This document shows positions 32,276 through 43,794 of a stretch of 64,000 bases of DNA, in pieces. Where the stretch lies: contig JBBELK010000370.1 in NCBI GenBank assembly GCA_037783545.1, forward strand, positions 2,232,001 through 2,296,000, given 5' to 3'. How positions within the stretch are numbered: the stretch's first letter is position 1; every line of letters starts with the position of its first letter. The notes under the pieces were generated by a model. The model saw only the letters and a program-made list of their open reading frames with translations. It was not told where the DNA came from and ran no database searches. The DNA comes from Henricia sp. BOLD:AAB3569 (taxonomy: Eukaryota; Echinodermata; Asteroidea; Spinulosida; Echinasteridae). A program made the translations under genes and the position numbers.

Positions 32276-32759
32276 AATCCGAGCATCATGCAACATGCAT
32301 GCACACTTCAAAAAAAAACCTTATCAAGCAAAACTGCATTCGTCGCGCAGATAGCTAGCTGTATATACATGTATCATAATAAGCAATGTATTTATTACGA
32401 CACAAGGGAGTCTGGTACTAGACCCTTTGGCTATTCCGTGTAACGTTTCATCCGAAATAAATCCACGCCGTGATATTAAATCCAGACTGTATTTGCAGTT
32501 AGTCTTTGCTCGAGTCCGAACACGATCTCACCCTTTACATCGGTTACCCGATGGACCGTAAGCAAAACAACCTTACGGAACTGCGACGTGCCCTAATGGA
32601 TTGAGACACCCTGAGCTTTGCAGAGTGTTATAGTAATAAGTAATGCGGGGATATGGATCGAAATAATAGTCTGGTACAGAATAGAATGCTGCAGTAATTA
32701 AATTTAGCATATTCATATTGTGCAATCTATATCATTAAAATAATTGGTGTAAACCTAAG
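32276..32759. other. unassigned stretch
   Basis: No gene or repeat recognised. Confidence 0.35.
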
Positions 32760-33182
32760 GGGTATGATACTTTGCCTCAAAGCTCGGCTGGTAGAGCATC
32801 TGCTCGGTATATCAGAGGTTTTGGGGGAAAACATGAGGGAGTATACCACTGTGCCTCAAAGCTTAGCTGGTAGAGCATCTTCCAGGTGTGTCGGAGGTCT
32901 TGGGGAAAACTTGAGGAAGTATACACTGTGCCTCATAGCTCAGCTGGTAGAGCATCTGCCTGGTGTGTCGGGTCTTGGGGGGGAGGGATATGAGGGAGTA
33001 TATACCACTGTGCTTCATAGCTCAGCTGGTAGAGCATCTCTCCGGGTGTCGGAGGTTGTGGGGGAAACCTGAGGGAGTACACCACAGTGCCTCATATAGC
33101 TCATCTGGTAAATCATCTGCCGGAAGTGTCAGAGGTGTCGGTTTAGAATCCTGATGACCTCGTGATTTTTCTCTCATCAAAT
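32760..33182 (+). repeat. second tandem array of tRNA 5' halves
   Basis: Five degenerate units of GCCTCAAAGCTCGGCTGGTA or GCCTCATAGCTCAGCTGGTA follow one another, with period about 73-83 bp. Again only the last has the T-arm-like TCGGTTTAGAATCCTGATGA and the tail GATTTTTCTCTCATC. It has more indels than the 21.7-kb array, so it is probably older. Confidence 0.85.
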
Positions 33183-34261
33183 GTGTGATTTAAAAATTAT
33201 GCATGATTTACGTTTGCCGCCTTTTTCAGGAACAAACCAAATTTTAAAGAAAACTTAGAATTTTACCAATCTACCCCTGTTTTTTGAAATATTATGAACA
33301 GTAAATAGTGAATCTTTCATGCATGTGATATAAAGGGCAAAATCTGTCCCATATACCCGGATGGACCGTTTATTCCGTTAGTATACAGTGTGAAGTGTGT
33401 ATGTAAAACAAAACTATTTTGTATGTATACATGTATCGCACATTGTCTTCTGTAAATGTATAGCATGTACACACATGTTCATACTACGTGCTTTTGCATT
33501 GTGAAATGAGAATGTTCCAACGTTGGTGGCGCTATCGTGTTCCTCCCCGCACCCTAATCCATACTCCATATATCCCCTTCGGTCACGTCAGGTATTTTGA
33601 AAAAAAACTTTCAAGAAACGAGCACAAATGAACATGTGATCGAAGGGGATATAAACCTAGGCCTTTTTCCAAATCTCGACTTGGGCTCGGGCTGTTTTCT
33701 GCCCATAGATAGTATTTTGGGGGAGTTATTGTTAGAAGCTCCTTTAACAGCAGCCTGTTGGCCACTTCGCCTCCCACGGCGCTTGGGATGCTTAAGGTTT
33801 AACCTTCAAAGCCCTCGCATCCCGGTTAAGCACTGTCCAAGGTTCTCAAGTGATGAGCAAATAACCCAAGCATGCATGCACGAGGACTTGGGACAGCAGA
33901 CAGACCCCTCCCCCTCTCCCCTCCGCCGTCATCGGTGCATCGCCCAAACAAACTGCAGTCGGTCGAAAGATATAGCTTCACATAGGGGACTCTCTAGTAA
34001 TGTTGCAACTAACCATCACAAAGCTTGTCCTATACCTAGCAACAACTAATGTATGCAAAATGAATTCCAACCGTAGATCGAAATTAAAGTAACAGGTGAA
34101 ACAAACATGATTTTTCTGATAAAACGTATAAGATATTAGCCTAGATGTATTTAAGTACTTTCAATTCAAAGGGGGAAAAAAACGATTTTTAATAATCATT
34201 TTATTACCTTTTTAAATTTGAACAGTTCGTTAAATATGTACGGATGCCAGACAGGTCCTTT
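33183..34261. other. non-repeat stretch; open frame of 150 codons, not called
   Basis: The plus frame 33597-34049 has no signal peptide, domain or codon pattern I recognise. No repeat match. Confidence 0.3.
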
Positions 34262-34414
34262 TAGTGAAAAGACGCCACCTTTGGTGTGTTTTTAAGGTTA
34301 CTGGCTCTACACTAAATTAATTACACGTTTTCCCTGTGCCATAACATTGGTCGTTTGAGATTATCAGCAAATGTTTAGATCCAGTCACCCTGGCAAATGA
34401 CGTCAGACTGTTCA
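34262..34414. mobile_element. I4: I-family element
   Basis: AAGGTTACTGGCTCTACACT and AATGTTTAGATCCAGTCACC with GGCAAATGACGTCAGACT match I5. The outer ends are worn. Confidence 0.7.
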
Positions 34415-34431
34415 TCCTACAATGGTAACTG

Positions 34432-34869
34432 TATATATAGAGCACATTCTGTCAGATGGTAGTACACGTACGTCGGGGTGGGAACAGTCACACACACGAG
34501 GAGTTGCGCGCCACTCGGGAATTTCGCGCCACTCAGGATTTGCGCGCCACAATCTCCTCGTGCGTCTATTTTGGCGCTCCAAAGGTGTTACTTCTTGAAC
34601 ACGTCCCTCACACCTCGACCGTGATTGTCACACACCGGCCTTTTCGAGACATCGAGGTGTTTTAACTATAGGGTTGATACCCACCCATACACACACCTGT
34701 GTGTGGATTTGTGTACCTATAATGTGCGGATTTCGCCGTCCACTTGGCGAGGATTCAACGGTAATACGCCGCTATTCAGAGATCATACGCCGAATTATCC
34801 ACTCTTTATGCGGAATTACCTGTGATTGACTCGCGGACATCTGTTCGAGCTGAACGTGTTAGCTATGGT
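34432..34869 (+). promoter_or_regulatory. possible TATA promoter and non-coding first exon
   Basis: TATATATAGAG at 34432 stands just downstream of I4. A GC-rich leader follows with three GCGCGCC/TCGCGCC repeats (34505-34549) inside a 9-bp dyad, CACGAGGAG (34495) and CTCCTCGTG (34554). TTTCGCGC fits the E2F consensus. The stretch ends TTAGCTATGGTAAGAAAG, a start codon directly before a good donor (GT at 34868). All of this is inference without transcript data. Confidence 0.3.
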
Positions 34870-35609
34870 AAGAAAGCTGGTTATTAATTCCTTCCGTTTA
34901 TATATTTTTAAGTTGTTTTCAGCGGTTGTATAGGTTGTTTTTGATTCGCAATTTACATATTAATTTGGTGTTGTGTGGCAGGTGGCGCATTCCCAGTATT
35001 CTAACCCATTGAGTCTGAAATATCCATAAGTTTATTAATAAAAGGTAAGACTGGTTAAGTTACAGCATTCCTTCCTCGATGGTTACAGGGACTGTTCGGG
35101 TGCCAGTTCGTTACCGAAGGGGCACTGCCATTTTTGTGTTTAAAAAAGGGCACTTCCATTGGAAAATCAAAAAGTCTATGAGAGTATTGCAAAAGGGCAC
35201 CAAGGCCAAGACGGGGGAAACGAAGGCAATGGCCTTCTGTCCGTGGCCTCAGTGAAATTCCCACACTGTGCCACACGCAAAAATCGTGGAGGGTGTAGGC
35301 CTACACAGACTTAATATAGTTTGTAAAGACCGGTCTAAAACACTTCCTATATATACTGTTTTCCCTAAATAGGGTGAGTTTTGAAGCTCAAGAAAATCTA
35401 GTGTTATGTGTTAAACTAATTTTCTTGAAAATAAATAGTTTTAAATTGTTTAATAAAAAACGAACACTAATTGTGTAAATCTTGACTAATCATAAAACAC
35501 AATGTAGTCTGATTTCGGGTATTTGCATTGTGTTGCTGTGTAAAGTACGATGCAGGATCTAGTTCACATAAGTGGCCCACAAGTATGCTTAATTGGTGCT
35601 CGTGAATTT
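34870..35609. other. unassigned stretch
   Basis: No repeat or gene recognised. Confidence 0.35.
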
Positions 35610-35910
35610 ATTACTACACCAACTTGGTTAAAATTTTAATCATCCATGTATTACCAGTTGAACATCCCAACGGTTGATTAAAACCGTAACCAACCAAGGT
35701 TGGTTAAATTTTAATACGCAACCTGCAGTTTTTCCAACTTTCAGTTTACGCAACCTGCAGTTTAGCCAACTTGAAAGCAGAATATTAATTAACCAACCAC
35801 TGGTTAAAGACAATTTTACCCAACTCATAGAATTTAACCAACCTTGGGAGATTTTTTAACCAAGAGATTTTACCCAGTGATATTTTAACCCAGTGATATT
35901 TTAACCAACG
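35610..35910. repeat. TTAACCAACC-rich palindrome cluster
   Basis: GGTTAA or TTAACC words occur about ten times. At 35687-35706 TAACCAACC and GGTTGGTTA are separated by two bases. TACGCAACCTGCAGTTT occurs twice, 30 bp apart. TTTTAACCCAGTGATA repeats at the right edge. The whole block can fold in many ways. Confidence 0.75.
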
Positions 35911-36599
35911 TTCTTATTGTGCAGGGTTTACTGTTTTGTCAAAAGTTTGGGATTTTATTGAATTATACCCAAAAAATGTATTTATGAATGGGAATATTAA
36001 ACAGTGCGTCCGACGTTTGAAACGTGCCAGCATAGGTGCCTTATGACGCATAATAATTGACCTCGTTTATTCACGTCCAGTCTCCTATACGGTATTAAAC
36101 AAACATTTTAAAGCCGAGCAGTCCACACATTTACTGCTTTGTTTTATGGTGGTAAAAATTGTATTAAAACAAAATGTCCTCCGTGCATGCAGGAAAGAAA
36201 AAAACTTACCCCACTTATCGTCAAACCGTAAAACCGCGCGTTTTATATCAACAATCTCTATCATGTTGTTTCTACGCAGCCTGGGATTTTACTGAGTTTC
36301 CCAAGGACCGTTTGACGTAGGCTATCGATTTTCTAAGAGCCGATAAAGTTGAGTGGTGTTCTGTTTCACCGTAGAACGCTTGTGTAGATAAAATACAACT
36401 ATAGGAGTAGGACTGCTGCGCGTTTGATGTTGTTCGTCAAAATATGACGTTCGACCCACATTTTAAAATGGGGGATCTCGTTATGTTTGTGATTTGAGAT
36501 GAAAATAGCTGAGGGTGAAATATGTATAATGAAGCGCCATTTTGTCTGCTAGACGTGAAAGATAGTCTGAACTATATCGGGTGAATGATTATCTTTACT
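35911..36599. other. unassigned stretch
   Basis: No repeat or gene recognised. Confidence 0.35.
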
Positions 36600-36965
36600 T
36601 TGCTTAACGTGCAGACGCCATACCAATTGAGCTATGCAGCCAACTGGTGGTCTCGAATCACAGCAGTGCAGTTGTTTCTCACTGATTGGGATTGGCTATC
36701 ACGTGAGCTTAACAAGCCCTACAGAGAAAAATAACCACCCCTCCCAGAGATCAATTAAGATGCGCCCCAAACCCCTGCCCGGCTTGCCCCAATTATTGAG
36801 TAATGATTAAGTGATTATTTTTAGGGATTATAACCCAGGGACCGCCGAAGTGAATTAATTAGATACAAATGTGGACAAATGTCCATGATGAGTTTGGGAA
36901 ATCTGGATGCAGTGAAAAGCAACTTGGCTCCACCGGGATTCGAACCGCGGACCTTTTGCTTAGGC
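36600..36965 (-). mobile_element. tRNA-like retroposon in permuted order
   Basis: Read on the minus strand, the leader and tRNA 5' half (GCTCAATTGGTATGGCGTCT, ACGTTAAG) occupy 36600-36780. The tRNA 3' half and trailer (GGTCCGCGGTTCGAATCCCG, ATCCAGATTTCCCAAACTC) occupy 36870-36965. For an ordinary reversed copy the 3' half should have the lower coordinates, so the two halves are swapped relative to 28020-28290. Confidence 0.75.
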
Positions 36966-37296
36966 CTAAATATGTTTGCCATTTTTAAATATGGCAGACA
37001 TATTAGGAGGGCGCACTTTGATATACCCAGCACGATATGTGGCAAAGGGACTACCCCCCCCCCCCCCCCCCCCACCCCCCCACCCCACCCCACTAACGCC
37101 CCCATACCTCAACACACTATTCCCTTTTGTTAACGCACCAGCTCCCCCTAAAAACTTAAAGGAATTCCTTGGAAATTCCTTGGATGTTTGAGACACAATG
37201 GGGGAACAATGGTATAGGGGGATACCCTCTGCCGCATATCGTGCTGCATATGCACTTTGATTTAGTCTTGACTTCAAAGGAAATGTAAAGCAATTA
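36966..37296. other. poly-C tract, palindrome and unassigned DNA
   Basis: CCCCCC runs with CACCCC interruptions occupy about 37051-37090. CTTTGCCACATATCGTGC-type text recurs inverted near 37220. No gene. Confidence 0.5.
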
Positions 37297-37600
37297 TACT
37301 TTTGCGCGTAAATATTGCATAATGGTTGGTGCCTCAATTCTTCACTGTCAAATGGAGGTGCAGTTTAGAAAGTCACATACTATATGCTATATTGATATGC
37401 GTGGTGCACATGCCATTGTCTATAGCAGTCAATTATGCCATTTGTCCTATAGTGATAATGGTATTGGTTCTGTACTTCACACCTGCCGCGTGTACCACAT
37501 AGCAACAAAATTTAGTCTGGTCAAGTGGATACTAAGTGTGCTTGTGAAAGTACGTTAATACAACAGACTCTATTCTTGCGAAACACGCAAAAGGCTAATT
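37297..37600 (+). mobile_element. J2: J-family element
   Basis: The left end ACTTTTGCGCGTAAATATTG and right end ACACGCAAAAGGCTAATT match J4, as do GGAGGTGCAGTTTAGAAAG and TGTACTTCACACCTGC. Confidence 0.8.
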
Positions 37601-37672
37601 GCAGAATTGTTTCCAACATTCAATTGGTAACCTTTATTTCGCTCGCAACAAGTGAGTTTTTATAGACCATTT

Positions 37673-37815
37673 GCACAGGCCGCCATGTTAGGTATAGGGG
37701 CAGGTTTTCATATTTAAACAATGCGACGCTTGATCCATAAAGTGTCTATACTCGTGTATATGACGCACAGTGACAGTGCGATTTCCCTAAGATGGCCGAC
37801 CGTGCAAAGTGTCTA
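37673..37815. mobile_element. B2: B-family MITE
   Basis: The ends ATAGACCATTTGCACAGGCC and GACCGTGCAAAGTGTCTAT are inverted. The 143-bp body has GTGACAGTGCGATT text as in B4. TA is at each edge. Confidence 0.75.
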
Positions 37816-38573
37816 TTCTCCAGTCGGTGTGTGCATGCACAAAAATCAAAACTTGCACTCGACGCGACGCCTATTTGACACAAACATATTGTTTTTCAAT
37901 TTCTGGAATAAATGTATGCAGGATGTCAAATGATTTAGCATACGCGCTTGAAAATGGCCCGTGCCCCGTGCAACGAACCACGAAATCTTACATAGGCTAT
38001 ACAATTCAATCATTTATTCCCACGTTATTTGTGCCTACAAATATCACATTTGACAACCATGTCGTAATCTTGAAATGCGGAGACGACCTTAAGTTGATTT
38101 TATGAATTGCTTGAGTGTGTCATACCGGTACATTCTTCACTTCGCACCCACTCATCCATGCAAAACACACATCCTTCATAATACATCACATCTTTATTAT
38201 AAGATTTCGCTACATCTTATTGTCCTTACCAGAGGCATAATAAGGCAATTTTCGTTTCGTTTGTAGATATACGGAAAGAGTAATCAATAATCGCCAGACG
38301 CAATGTCTCCGGAAGGGCTTCAAGATTATGCTTGAGCTATCACAGCCACAAGGTTCTTTCTATAATACTTAAATTTGAAGGAAACATACGGAATGGTCTG
38401 TTTTCATTTCCAGAAATAATTGATTCGAGAATGACTAAAAGCATTGATTCGTTAAAGGGTTATTAGTTCTGCAAAGGCAGCAAGACAACATTTCTTGTTG
38501 ACTTTCGTAACTTCAAAATTCCGTGGATGCATGGAGTTCCGTTTTGCATTTTTTTTTTTTTTTTTTTTTTTAA
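37816..38573. other. unassigned stretch ending in a T-run
   Basis: A run of about 22 T ends at 38571 against C2. No gene or other repeat. Confidence 0.4.
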
Positions 38574-39034
38574 AGGCAGTATACATCATTGGTAATCTCG
38601 AAAATCAGAAATGTTCACCGATTTACGCCTAACTTACACAATATAAACATAATGACCGTAGAAAACTTCCCCTGAAATGGTTTTGTCTGAAGTGCTATAG
38701 TCTTTGAGAAATGAGTAAAACAATTAGTTTTCGTCTCATGAGAGGAAAATTCATTTCGCCCAAGTGCATGTCATTTTTCCCCAAACCACTTCGCCCGAGT
38801 GCCATTTCGCCCCAAAACCACTTCGTACACAGGCCGTGGTTTCGGGCGAAATGGTTCAGGGCGAAGTGGTTTTGGGGCAAAATGACTGCAAACCCTTTTT
38901 TGACTGCTGTTTTCTCAAAGGTTAGACGAAGTACGGAGCTGGTTTTTGCTCAGGTTGGTTTTAATCATGCATATCTTCAATCACACAGGGGGATAAAACT
39001 ATTTGTAACAGTTTACCAATCATGTATACTATCT
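38574..39034 (+). mobile_element. C2: C-family TTAA element
   Basis: The 461-bp copy lies between TTAA at 38570-38573 and 39035-39038. It begins AGGCAGTATACATCATTGGT and ends ACCAATCATGTATACTATCT. It has fewer TTCGCCC units than C3, which explains its shorter length. Confidence 0.85.
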
Positions 39035-39304
39035 TTAAGGAAGAAGGACCAATTACTCTTTTAAACTTGGTATTTGAGGTTTTTTTTTAATCCTTGATTG
39101 GTTTTTGGACTACCTACAAATGACGGATCTCTGCTGTTGTCGAACACGATGGCCTGATTCAAACATAGGCCTATGCCAACTTAAGTTTAACAACTTCAAA
39201 CCGATCACCTAACTTGACGACCGCGGCTTGTCAGGAGTTGGAGTTCCGCTTTGAAATTCGTGAAAATCGCAACCGTACCCCCATGACCAAACCAGCCTAT
39301 ACGC
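39035..39304. other. unassigned stretch
   Basis: No repeat or gene recognised. Confidence 0.35.
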
Positions 39305-39685
39305 CTTAAAAGAATAATGTTGACATGCCTTGTAGAAATTTCACATAGATGCAGTATATTTAGAAAACCATGAAGTCTATGCATAAAGTGTCTGCAGATT
39401 TGTTTAGAGCACCTCAATTCAGTTCGCAACTTGTACGACAAAGGTACCATTTTTACACGAAAAACAAATCATGTGGTGTTTGTTACCATTGCTATCAACA
39501 CTTTTACACGGGTTTTTCTTGTCAACTCGTGAAGTAAAATGTTGGATGACTGCAAATGATGTATAGAGCTTCTGCACCGGCGGCCATGACCGGGCACAAA
39601 GCACCTATACTCATGCATGACACATGGTAACAATGTGCATGACTGCCCCCTGTCATGGCCGCCGTGCAAAGGCTCTATTGGGGCT
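39305..39685 (-). mobile_element. A6: A element split by B3
   Basis: TTGCTATCAACACTTTTACA, TCTTGTCAACTCGTGAAGTA and the right end TTGGGGCT followed by TTAA (39686-39689) mark the family. The left end is truncated. B3 lies inside at a TA. Confidence 0.8.
39564..39677. mobile_element. B3: B-family MITE nested in A6
   Basis: The ends are TAGAGCTTCTGCACCGGCGG and CCGCCGTGCAAAGGCTCTA. Removing 114 bp restores GATGTATTGGGG, the normal A sequence. A TA at the junction is the likely target. Confidence 0.85.
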
Positions 39686-39689
39686 TTAA

Positions 39690-40485
39690 ATGTAACGTGC
39701 AGTATTTACTCTGTCGTCATTTGCAGAAATGTTCTAATAAATTGGAAATTGGGACATAGGAGTTTTAAAAATGAAACAATATTTTCTTTGTAAACACCGG
39801 CCGCGTGCGTAGTATGTATGTATAGCCAAGGCTTATCGTAAGCCGCTTGCGTTGAATTTTAAGCGCTTCTAAATATACTGTTTAAGCTATCCACCGAATC
39901 GACCTTTCAAGAAGATATCATCTTATAAAAACATTTTTGTTTTGCCAAAACCTCGACATGATGTCAGGGGAATATTTTGAACCGTCGTGGTCATAGTTCA
40001 AAGCTGTGTATTCATGGATTACGCTGCAGTATGACGCTTGAACGGCCATTTTATATTTTGTATTTAGGCATGCATATATATTCCATTAGTGTTTAGTGTT
40101 AATGTAACCGAGAAAAATGATACACTGAGGGGATCGGCTAAAAAAGACAAATAAAAATAAAAATAAAACTCAATAAAACGACACCAGGGGCCTAGGACCA
40201 GACGCTAACTGTGTTTTTTTTCGAGAAAGGTTTAATGAAGAGAAAACATACCAAAATGGACTAAACCAGTAAATCAACTAAAATTAACAATTAGCTAAAA
40301 CTTGTAAACAACTAAAGAACCAACTTATTTGAGAACAACTAAAACCAACTTAAGAAAAGACCCAGAACAAAATATACTAAAACCATAAAGGAGTGTGACC
40401 AGGGTCCTTTTTAATAAAAGTTAAAAACATAAAATATAATTTTTCCTATCTTTAAAAACATGAGTTAAGAATGTTTATTTAGGAA
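39690..40485. other. unassigned AT-rich stretch
   Basis: From about 40140 it is rich in AACTAAA/AACCAACT words. No gene recognised. Confidence 0.35.
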
Positions 40486-40690
40486 TGTTTCTAAATGGGC
40501 TTTATGAAATAAGACCCAGATCACATTTTTGACCAACCCATTTTTTCATGGGTGTTGGGATTTTGGTTATCATGTCAACTGCCATATTTTTCTCATTGCC
40601 ATTATGAAATTTCCCTTTCTCAATCCGTATATTTTCAAGGATAATGTTTTGTAAACTAATAGAACACTGCAGTAATTATAGCAACCTTTT
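40486..40690 (-). mobile_element. U4: partial U-family copy
   Basis: CATGGGTGTTGGGATTTTGG, CCATTATGAAATTTCCC and AATCCGTATATTTTCAAGGA match U3 in reverse. Confidence 0.6.
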
Positions 40691-41087
40691 TTGCCATGGC
40701 ATGATACAACTCATGGATATTAATGAGGCAATACATATTTTGTAATCCCTTGCCAGGCTCAGTAAAAAGTGACCTTCAGTTAAGAACAACGAACTAAGTT
40801 TTATAACACATGGCCGGCTGGTACATAATCTTCATTAAATGCAGATGTACACAAAAAGACTAAACATTGAAAGAACAGCAAAAAATACTTATTGTAAAAA
40901 ACAATCAAATATATGTATATATCTTAGTAAAAGCAATAGCACGAGAGAGTATTAACAAAAACACATTAATTCGGAGGACTAATTTTGTTGTTTTAAAACA
41001 GTCATTAAAAATGACCAAAAGCTGAAATTTAATCTTAGTTTTACACAAACCAAAATTAAATTAAATTTAACAGGTAAACATATCTTA
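40691..41087. other. unassigned AT-rich stretch
   Basis: No repeat or gene recognised. Confidence 0.35.
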
Positions 41088-41141
41088 ACACACTGGACCA
41101 CCGGCTTTACATCCCTTCCAAAGGATGGAGCAATATTGTGC
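41088..41141 (-). mobile_element. SINE body fragment (reverse)
   Basis: ACACTGGACCACCGGCTTTA and ATCCCTTCCAAAGGATGGAG are the complement of the SINE body at 5170-5225. It directly abuts Q1. Confidence 0.7.
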
Positions 41142-41145
41142 TTAA

Positions 41146-41718
41146 AGGGCCTGTGACATCCTAAACAACTTTGTGCCTAAGCTTTGCTTCATAATGACGG
41201 ATTACTTGTTCAGCAAGACATACTATTGTTCGTTTGGATGTAAAATCAATAAAAGGTGGCATTTTTAAACTTTGAAGATTTCATTGCAATAAATCACAGA
41301 CAGAGGGCGATGTTTTGAGTGCATCACATAAGGAAGACAGAAGGGAAAAGTTAAGAAAAAACATAAGACTTCAAGTTGAACTTGTGGCAAATTGCTGCAG
41401 TTTCTACCCCCAGTTTTGTCATGGCTTACAGCAGGCAACTTGTAAAACAAACTCAAACAGCCATGGATTACAAAAGTTTCAGGAAAATTGAAAAAAAAGT
41501 GGAATCTTTTGTACACAGTTCAATGTGATTTTCCTGTGTTTGCCTCTTGTGACGTCGTGACCTTGGTCATGAATATGCATATTTTCATTAGCATAAAAAC
41601 TAAAAACCTTTGTTTTAACCCCCAAAGCAAGCTCCAAATAGGATTGTTATGACTTTAACTGGGTAAAGTGGTTTTAAAGCATAGATTTCATTGATAAAAA
41701 TCCTAAATAAGGGGCCCT
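41146..41718 (+). mobile_element. Q1: full-length Q-family TTAA element
   Basis: The 573-bp element is flanked by TTAA at 41142-41145 and 41719-41722. It begins AGGGCCTGTGACATCC and ends AAATAAGGGGCCCT. It contains GCAAATTGCTGCAGTTTC and ATGAATATGCATATTTTCAT. Non-coding. Confidence 0.85.
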
Positions 41719-42198
41719 TTAAGTGGACATATGTACCACGACCGGGTATTAAATTCGCAATTATACTAAAACATCCACCCGAGTGTTGCAAGAATACACC
41801 CATGGCAAACCACTTGGCCACGGTACTCCATTTCAAAGCCAATATACTACGAACATTACAACATTTTATTTTCATTCAAATTTCTTTTTTTTCTATCATG
41901 TAAAAATCAGTTCCAACCCAGCATATATCTAACGATTTACTCTGATGCAATATGTTCAATATTTACAACCTCTATAGACCGAGCTTATTTTTGGACGATC
42001 AGCGTCACATTTTTGCATTCCAGGTGAATACACAGACGTCAGTTTGAGGCATTTTCTGTGCGTGGCTAGTTTATGTCCCAAGGCATCGTGCGTTGCAATG
42101 AAATTTACATTTTCCTGCGAGTGTCCAAGCGGCCAGCGCAGGCAAATTGAAATGATGTACTCTGAAAATGCACTATAAAGTCACAACCGTGTCTTTAA
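41719..42198. other. unassigned stretch
   Basis: No repeat or gene recognised. Confidence 0.35.
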
Positions 42199-42660
42199 AG
42201 CCTCAATACATCATCTGCAGTGACCCAACATTTTACTTCATGAATTTACAAGAAAAACCAGACTAAAAGTGTTGATAGCGATGGTAACAAACGCCACATG
42301 ATTTTTTGTCTGTGTAAAATGGTACCTCTGTGGGAGAAATTGCCAAATGAAGGTCCTTTTAAAATAAAATTGTCTGCAGACAGTTTTTTACCGTTCATTC
42401 AACACAAAAGCCATACATGGATTTTAAAAGGTTTCAAAGCATTGATGCATCTTTGGCTGAAATTTCTACGAGGCAGTTTATCAACATTATTCTTTAGTTG
42501 TAATGTTTAGTTTTAGTTATGTTCCTGTTTTGAAAAGTTTTCCAATCATATAATCTGTCGGAAGGATTTTTCTTCTTTAGATAATTTATGCACTTATTCC
42601 AGGTAACCATATAGAGACTTCATCTTTTAAATAATATACATGTAGGCCTATAGTGTCCCT
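42199..42660 (+). mobile_element. A7: longest single-piece A element
   Basis: The 462-bp copy is flanked by TTAA at 42195-42198 and 42661-42664. It begins AGCCTCAATACATCATCTGC and ends GGCCTATAGTGTCCCT. Confidence 0.85.
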
Positions 42661-42825
42661 TTAATATTCACGCGGACATTCCCTGAAGCGTAAAAGGTTA
42701 ATATATTTATATGAATAAGAGTGGTCATTTAGAGAGACTGAGATCGTCTATAACAGTTTTAATAGGAAGATATAAACAGTTTTAGCAGACCTTCCTCTGT
42801 GCGAAGTGTCCTTGCACATATTTAA

Positions 42826-43342
42826 AGGCAGTATACATCATTGGTAATCTCGAAAATCAGAAAAGTTTACAGATTTACGCCTAACTTACACAATATAAAC
42901 ATGATGATTGTAGAAAACTTCCCCTGAAATGGTTTTGTCTGAAGTGCTATAGTCTTTGAGAAATGAGTAAAACAATTAGTTTTCGTCTCATGAGACGAAA
43001 ATTCAATTCGCCCCAAAACTATTTCGCCCAAGTGCCATTTCGCCCCAAACCACTTCGCCCGAGTGCCATTTCGCCCCAAATTACTTCGTCCAAACACTAC
43101 ATCGCCTAAATGCTACTTCGCCCCAAAATCACTTCGTGCACAGGCCATGGTTTAGGGCGAAATGGTTAAGGGCGAAGTGGTTTTGGGGCGAAATGACTGC
43201 AAACCCTTTGTTGACTGTTTTCTCAAAAGTTAGACGAAGTTCGGAGCTGTTTTTTGCTCAGGTTGGTTTTAATCATGCATATCGTCAATCACACAGGGGG
43301 ATAAAACTATTTGTAACAGTTTACCAATCATGTATACTATCT
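42826..43342 (+). mobile_element. C3: C-family TTAA element with longest core
   Basis: The 517-bp copy is flanked by TTAA at 42822-42825 and 43343-43346. The core alternates CCACTTCGCCC and CCATTTCGCCC units, then reverses to GGGCGAAATGG and GGGCGAAGTGG, so it can form a long imperfect hairpin. Confidence 0.85.
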
Positions 43343-43346
43343 TTAA

Positions 43347-43794
43347 GCAGGCTAGATTATGACGTCACTCGTTTACATGTGCGTTTTTCTATGGAGCTAC
43401 GCACTCCCTAAAATTGCCCCAATTCCTTCAGAGTAATTTCGCTTAAATTCTTTGTTTTTCATCAGTCCGCGACGGCCCAGTGTTTGCGCGTCCAATTTGT
43501 TTTCAGCCCACCCCGGTTATTTGAGAATTCTTGGGGAAGGCACCGTGTTCAATTCATTGGGCACAATCATTGGTGATTGCGTTAGAGAACTCGAGAAAAC
43601 GACGTTATTATTGACGAGCCCCGCTGTAAATTTGTTCTCTGATTAAATGGCTTGGCTCTATAGCAGTACACGAGGCTTAGATGTGTGAAATAATTACAGA
43701 AGATGTATATTACTACGACTTTTGAACGTGTAGTTAATGTTTTAAGTATATTTGTTCGTTGTCACTCAAATGATGGTTTCATCAGACCTAATGG
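43347..43794. other. non-repeat stretch, possible regulatory DNA
   Basis: CAATTCATTGGGCACAATCA and TTGGTGATTGCGTTAG sit in a well-mixed, non-repeated stretch at 43440-43650. No gene. Confidence 0.3.

Noticed and set aside
21734..33182. CRISPR-like arrays (regular repeats near 21.7 and 32.9 kb)
   Set aside because: There are no unique spacers; whole units repeat head to tail and consist of tRNA-like sequence. The genome is eukaryotic.
33597..34049. 150-codon open frame
   Set aside because: No recognisable domain, no supporting splice or promoter context, and no second exon seen.
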